Assembly: GCA_916048095.2 (NCBI GenBank)
Contig: OU696571.1
Location: 10,209,449 to 10,273,448, forward strand
Reading direction: 5' to 3'
Source of the DNA: Sacculina carcini
Lineage: Eukaryota; Arthropoda; Thecostraca; Sacculinidae
DNA length: 64,000 nt
The first letter of the stretch is position 1; every line of letters starts with the position of its first letter. Shown here piece by piece: positions 61,921-64,000 of the stretch. Under the pieces are notes generated by a model that was not told the DNA's origin, ran no database searches, and worked only from the letters and a program-made list of their open reading frames with translations. Both the position numbers and the translations under genes were made by a program.

Positions 61921-62510
61921 TATTATTCCATAAAATATCTTCGAAACATGAATCCATTTGCTCGGTGAAATTTTTGAATTTCACTGTCGCATCAAAAATG
62001 GCCATCGACTTGACTGTGGTGTGGTCTGCCACCTCGGGATCATCTTCGTGAGGAGACAGACGATGCAGTTCCATTTTCAGCGCCCTCATTACGTCGACAT
62101 CTGCAACATATATATCGGCACCGGATTTGCGTTTTGGTCGAGTTGATGGTCACCGCCACTTTTGGTGCGTGATCAGCGACAATGGATGCAATTATCGTTG
62201 ACACCTTGAGTTTCCTGGGTGTCTTTTGCCTGCACATCTTTCCAAAATGTCCTCATATGTAACATTTCAAACAGGTGGCGTCTCTCGCCCATCAGTTTTT
62301 GATGTTCTCATGCCAGTTACCACCACACCAATAACAAATACGTTTCTTGGAGGCCGTATTTGTAGTGTTCTGTGCGTTGTTTTGTTTGTGCAGTTTGCTT
62401 ACCTGATAGCCCACAATGGCTGAAGCGCCTCTGCTGACAGCTTTCTCAACTCTACAAACGTCTATTGCGGTTTCCAAGGTGAGCTTGGATACTACACACA
62501 CTTTTTTGTT
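61921..62510 (-). pseudogene. Gypsy-6 Gag zinc region and protease, antisense
   Basis: Minus-strand frames ETAIDVCRVEKAVSRGASAI and RICYWCGGNWHE (an incomplete zinc knuckle), then KVSTIIASIVADHAPKVAVT and KMELHRLSPHEDDPEVADHT near RT. The protease active site is not clearly visible. Confidence 0.6.
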
Positions 62511-62850
62511 GTAGTATCACTCAGGAACATGAAAAGGTGTTTTCAGAACAGGTGCTGTTTGAAAAAAAGTTGGTATCTTGAAGAGAGTAGTTGTTCTGTC
62601 AGCGAGTTTTTATTAGAGCGGCCCGTTGTTTTGATTGTCAGGCTGTTGCTAGCTCGTTTCGTATCAATTGGTGCTGGTATTCGGTGTTTGGCATGTGTTT
62701 GTTGAATAAGAAAAACTTGATTTTTTACTAAACTGTTCTTGTGATCAGTGTGATTTTGCATAACGAATGCGAAAAACGTTGAGCAGTACTGAATAAATAA
62801 ATACAGGATATATAGAGACGCGTATTTTAGGGACCCCGCATATAAGAGAC
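62511..62850. other. Gene-free stretch
   Basis: No feature recognised between the Gypsy-6 remnant and the LINE. Confidence 0.4.
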
Positions 62851-62859
62851 TCTGGATAT

Positions 62860-63778
62860 ATGATAATTTTTCCTGTTTCACATACTCCTTCCTCTCTTGC
62901 TCATGACCTAATCTCGCACATCTCATCTTGGGCCTCATCAAGGCGGCTCCTTTTGAACCCGGACAAGACTGAGTTCATGGTCTTTCATCCCCCCAGGCTC
63001 ACTCCTCCAACTCTCAATTTATCACTCGCCTCACACATTCGGAACCTGGGTGTAGTATTTGACCCCACACTCTCTTTCACCCGAAATTTTTCACTCATCA
63101 CTCGCTCTTGTCGCTTTGTTCTACGAAATTTTTTTCCTATCCGGTCTCTCATCGATGAATCATCTGCAATTCTTCTCGTTAACGCATATATCTTCTCTCG
63201 TCTGGACTACTGTAATTCGTTATTTCTTCACTTGCCTCTCAAGACGATTCGCCAACTTCAATCTGTCATTAATCTTTCATGCCGTTTTGTTCTGAGACTT
63301 CCTCCAAGAACGCCGACTTCCTCTTACATCCGTCAACTTGGCTGCTTCCCTGCTCCCCTCAGAATTCGCTTCAAAATTTGCTGTTTAGTCTTCAAAATTA
63401 TTAAGTCTCGATCTTCCCCATCTTACCTACGTGAACTCCTGTCACCTCAAGTACGACCCTCATCTCGATACCCTGTCCCACTCTTCTGCCCTCCCGCCAT
63501 CAACGAGTCCACCTGGTCGGCCCAGTCCTTCTACTTTTCTGCCCCTCGCCTCTACAACTCTCTACCTCCTCAGCTTCATCAAATTAGCTCCTTTGCTTCC
63601 TTTTCATCTGCTCTCCACAAACATCTTCTTGCTTCTTCTTCTGAATAAATGCGTTTCTTGAACTCTTTTCAGTTTTTTATGTTGTTACCTCTGATTGCTT
63701 TGCCTCTCATGTTTTTTGCGCCTTTGCATTTTATCGTGCGCTATATTAAATATATGTTGTTGTTGTTGTTGTTGTTGT
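62860..63778 (+). mobile_element. Second CR1/L2-like LINE copy, 5'-truncated
   Basis: It contains a 3' RT end, about 125 bp of 3' UTR with GTGCGCTATATTAAATATATG and a (TTG)n tail at 63,753-63,778, the same tail sequence as the copy at 48,352-50,082 (GTGCGCTATATCAAATACATG, TTG repeats). The 5' edge and TSD are unclear. Confidence 0.85.
62908..63648 (+). pseudogene. LINE reverse transcriptase C-terminus (open, truncated)
   Basis: An open frame without internal stops from just after the YADD box: ISSWASSRRLLLNPDKTEFM, VFHPPRLTPPTLNLSLASHI, LGVVFDPTLSF, SRLDYCNSLFLHLP, LQSVINLSCRFVLRLPPRTP and YNSLPPQLHQ..LHKHLLAS, ending TAA at 63,646-63,648. The catalytic part is missing, so it cannot be functional. 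The preserved frame shows that it is younger than the copy at 48,358. Confidence 0.88.
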
Positions 63779-63974
63779 CTCCCGATCACTTTTTTATATC
63801 CGGAGTACACTATAGTGTATTCAGAAAGGCAACTCTACGTAGTATATAACGACGTCTTCAGCAGCTCTTGTGCCGCCCTAAACGCGTGCCGCCCCTCCTA
63901 CATCCCCACATTATGTCACTTCTATGCGTGAGTGTAATCTATTGTATTTTATGGCCATGTTGATGACTTGTCAC

Positions 63975-64000
63975 TAGGGATGCAAAAACCGTTTTCTTGG
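63975..64000 (+). mobile_element. hAT terminus at the window edge
   Basis: TAGGGATGCAAAAACCGTTTTC matches the right TIR (read inward) of the 24,091-25,674 element, TAGTGATGCAAAAAACCG. The rest lies outside the window. Confidence 0.55.

Overview
This is a piece of eukaryotic, almost certainly arthropod, repeat-rich DNA. The evidence is blocks of the arthropod telomere pentamer TTAGG/CCTAA, a retroelement set (BEL/Pao, several Gypsy, Copia, Penelope, CR1/L2-like LINE, hAT and Harbinger elements, a tRNA-derived SINE) and very abundant CA/TG and TA microsatellites. A decapod crustacean would fit, but nothing here proves it. I found no convincing host gene, rRNA or intact tRNA gene. Nearly every coding trace belongs to a mobile element, and most carry stops, frameshifts or nested insertions. 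Positions of element tips were read by eye from paired termini and target-site duplications (TSDs). Layout: 1-19,870 is one old BEL/Pao retrotransposon cut by three insertions: a solo LTR (512-1,421, TSD GGAC), a large palindromic element (2,611-16,990, TSD GTAAC), and an LTR with primer-binding site (18,063-18,970). The palindromic element is the most unusual object in the window. Its two long inverted arms carry telomere-like TTAGG arrays just inside identical tips. The arms hold duplicated and unique genes of no family I recognise, and a central loop may hold a spliced gene. A young Gypsy element (2,901-7,254) has jumped into its left telomere-like array. 20,050-31,295 holds a broken Gypsy integrase region split by a compact LTR element without pol (21,059-22,550), a non-autonomous hAT element (24,091-25,674, perfect 8-bp TSD), piggyBac-like ends, and a young Gypsy with identical 136-bp LTRs (26,091-30,423). 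31,373-34,264 is a nearly full-length antisense Penelope element with pseudo-LTRs, a hammerhead-ribozyme-like core at its start codon, and an altered reverse transcriptase active site (YVDN). 34,436-38,830 holds TA-anchored repeats, a tRNA-Val-derived SINE, a MITE and an antisense BEL gag/LTR remnant. 38,853-46,913 is a Gypsy element split by a solo LTR and by a whole antisense Gypsy (40,818-46,177, TSD GTCGG), which itself contains a LINE fragment and a hAT MITE. 46,925-52,380 is an antisense BEL 5' end and an antisense Copia element split by a 5'-truncated LINE (48,352-50,082, TSD TTGTCAT). 52,770-64,000 contains a decayed hAT transposase with a hAT MITE inside it, a Harbinger MITE, diverged 0.4-kb tandem repeats, a zinc-finger-like open region of unknown origin, a broken antisense Gypsy, a second LINE copy and, at the very end, a hAT terminus. 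The parts do not form one pathway. They record successive insertions, and the nesting gives their relative ages: BEL is older than the palindromic element, which is older than the Gypsy in its telomeric array.
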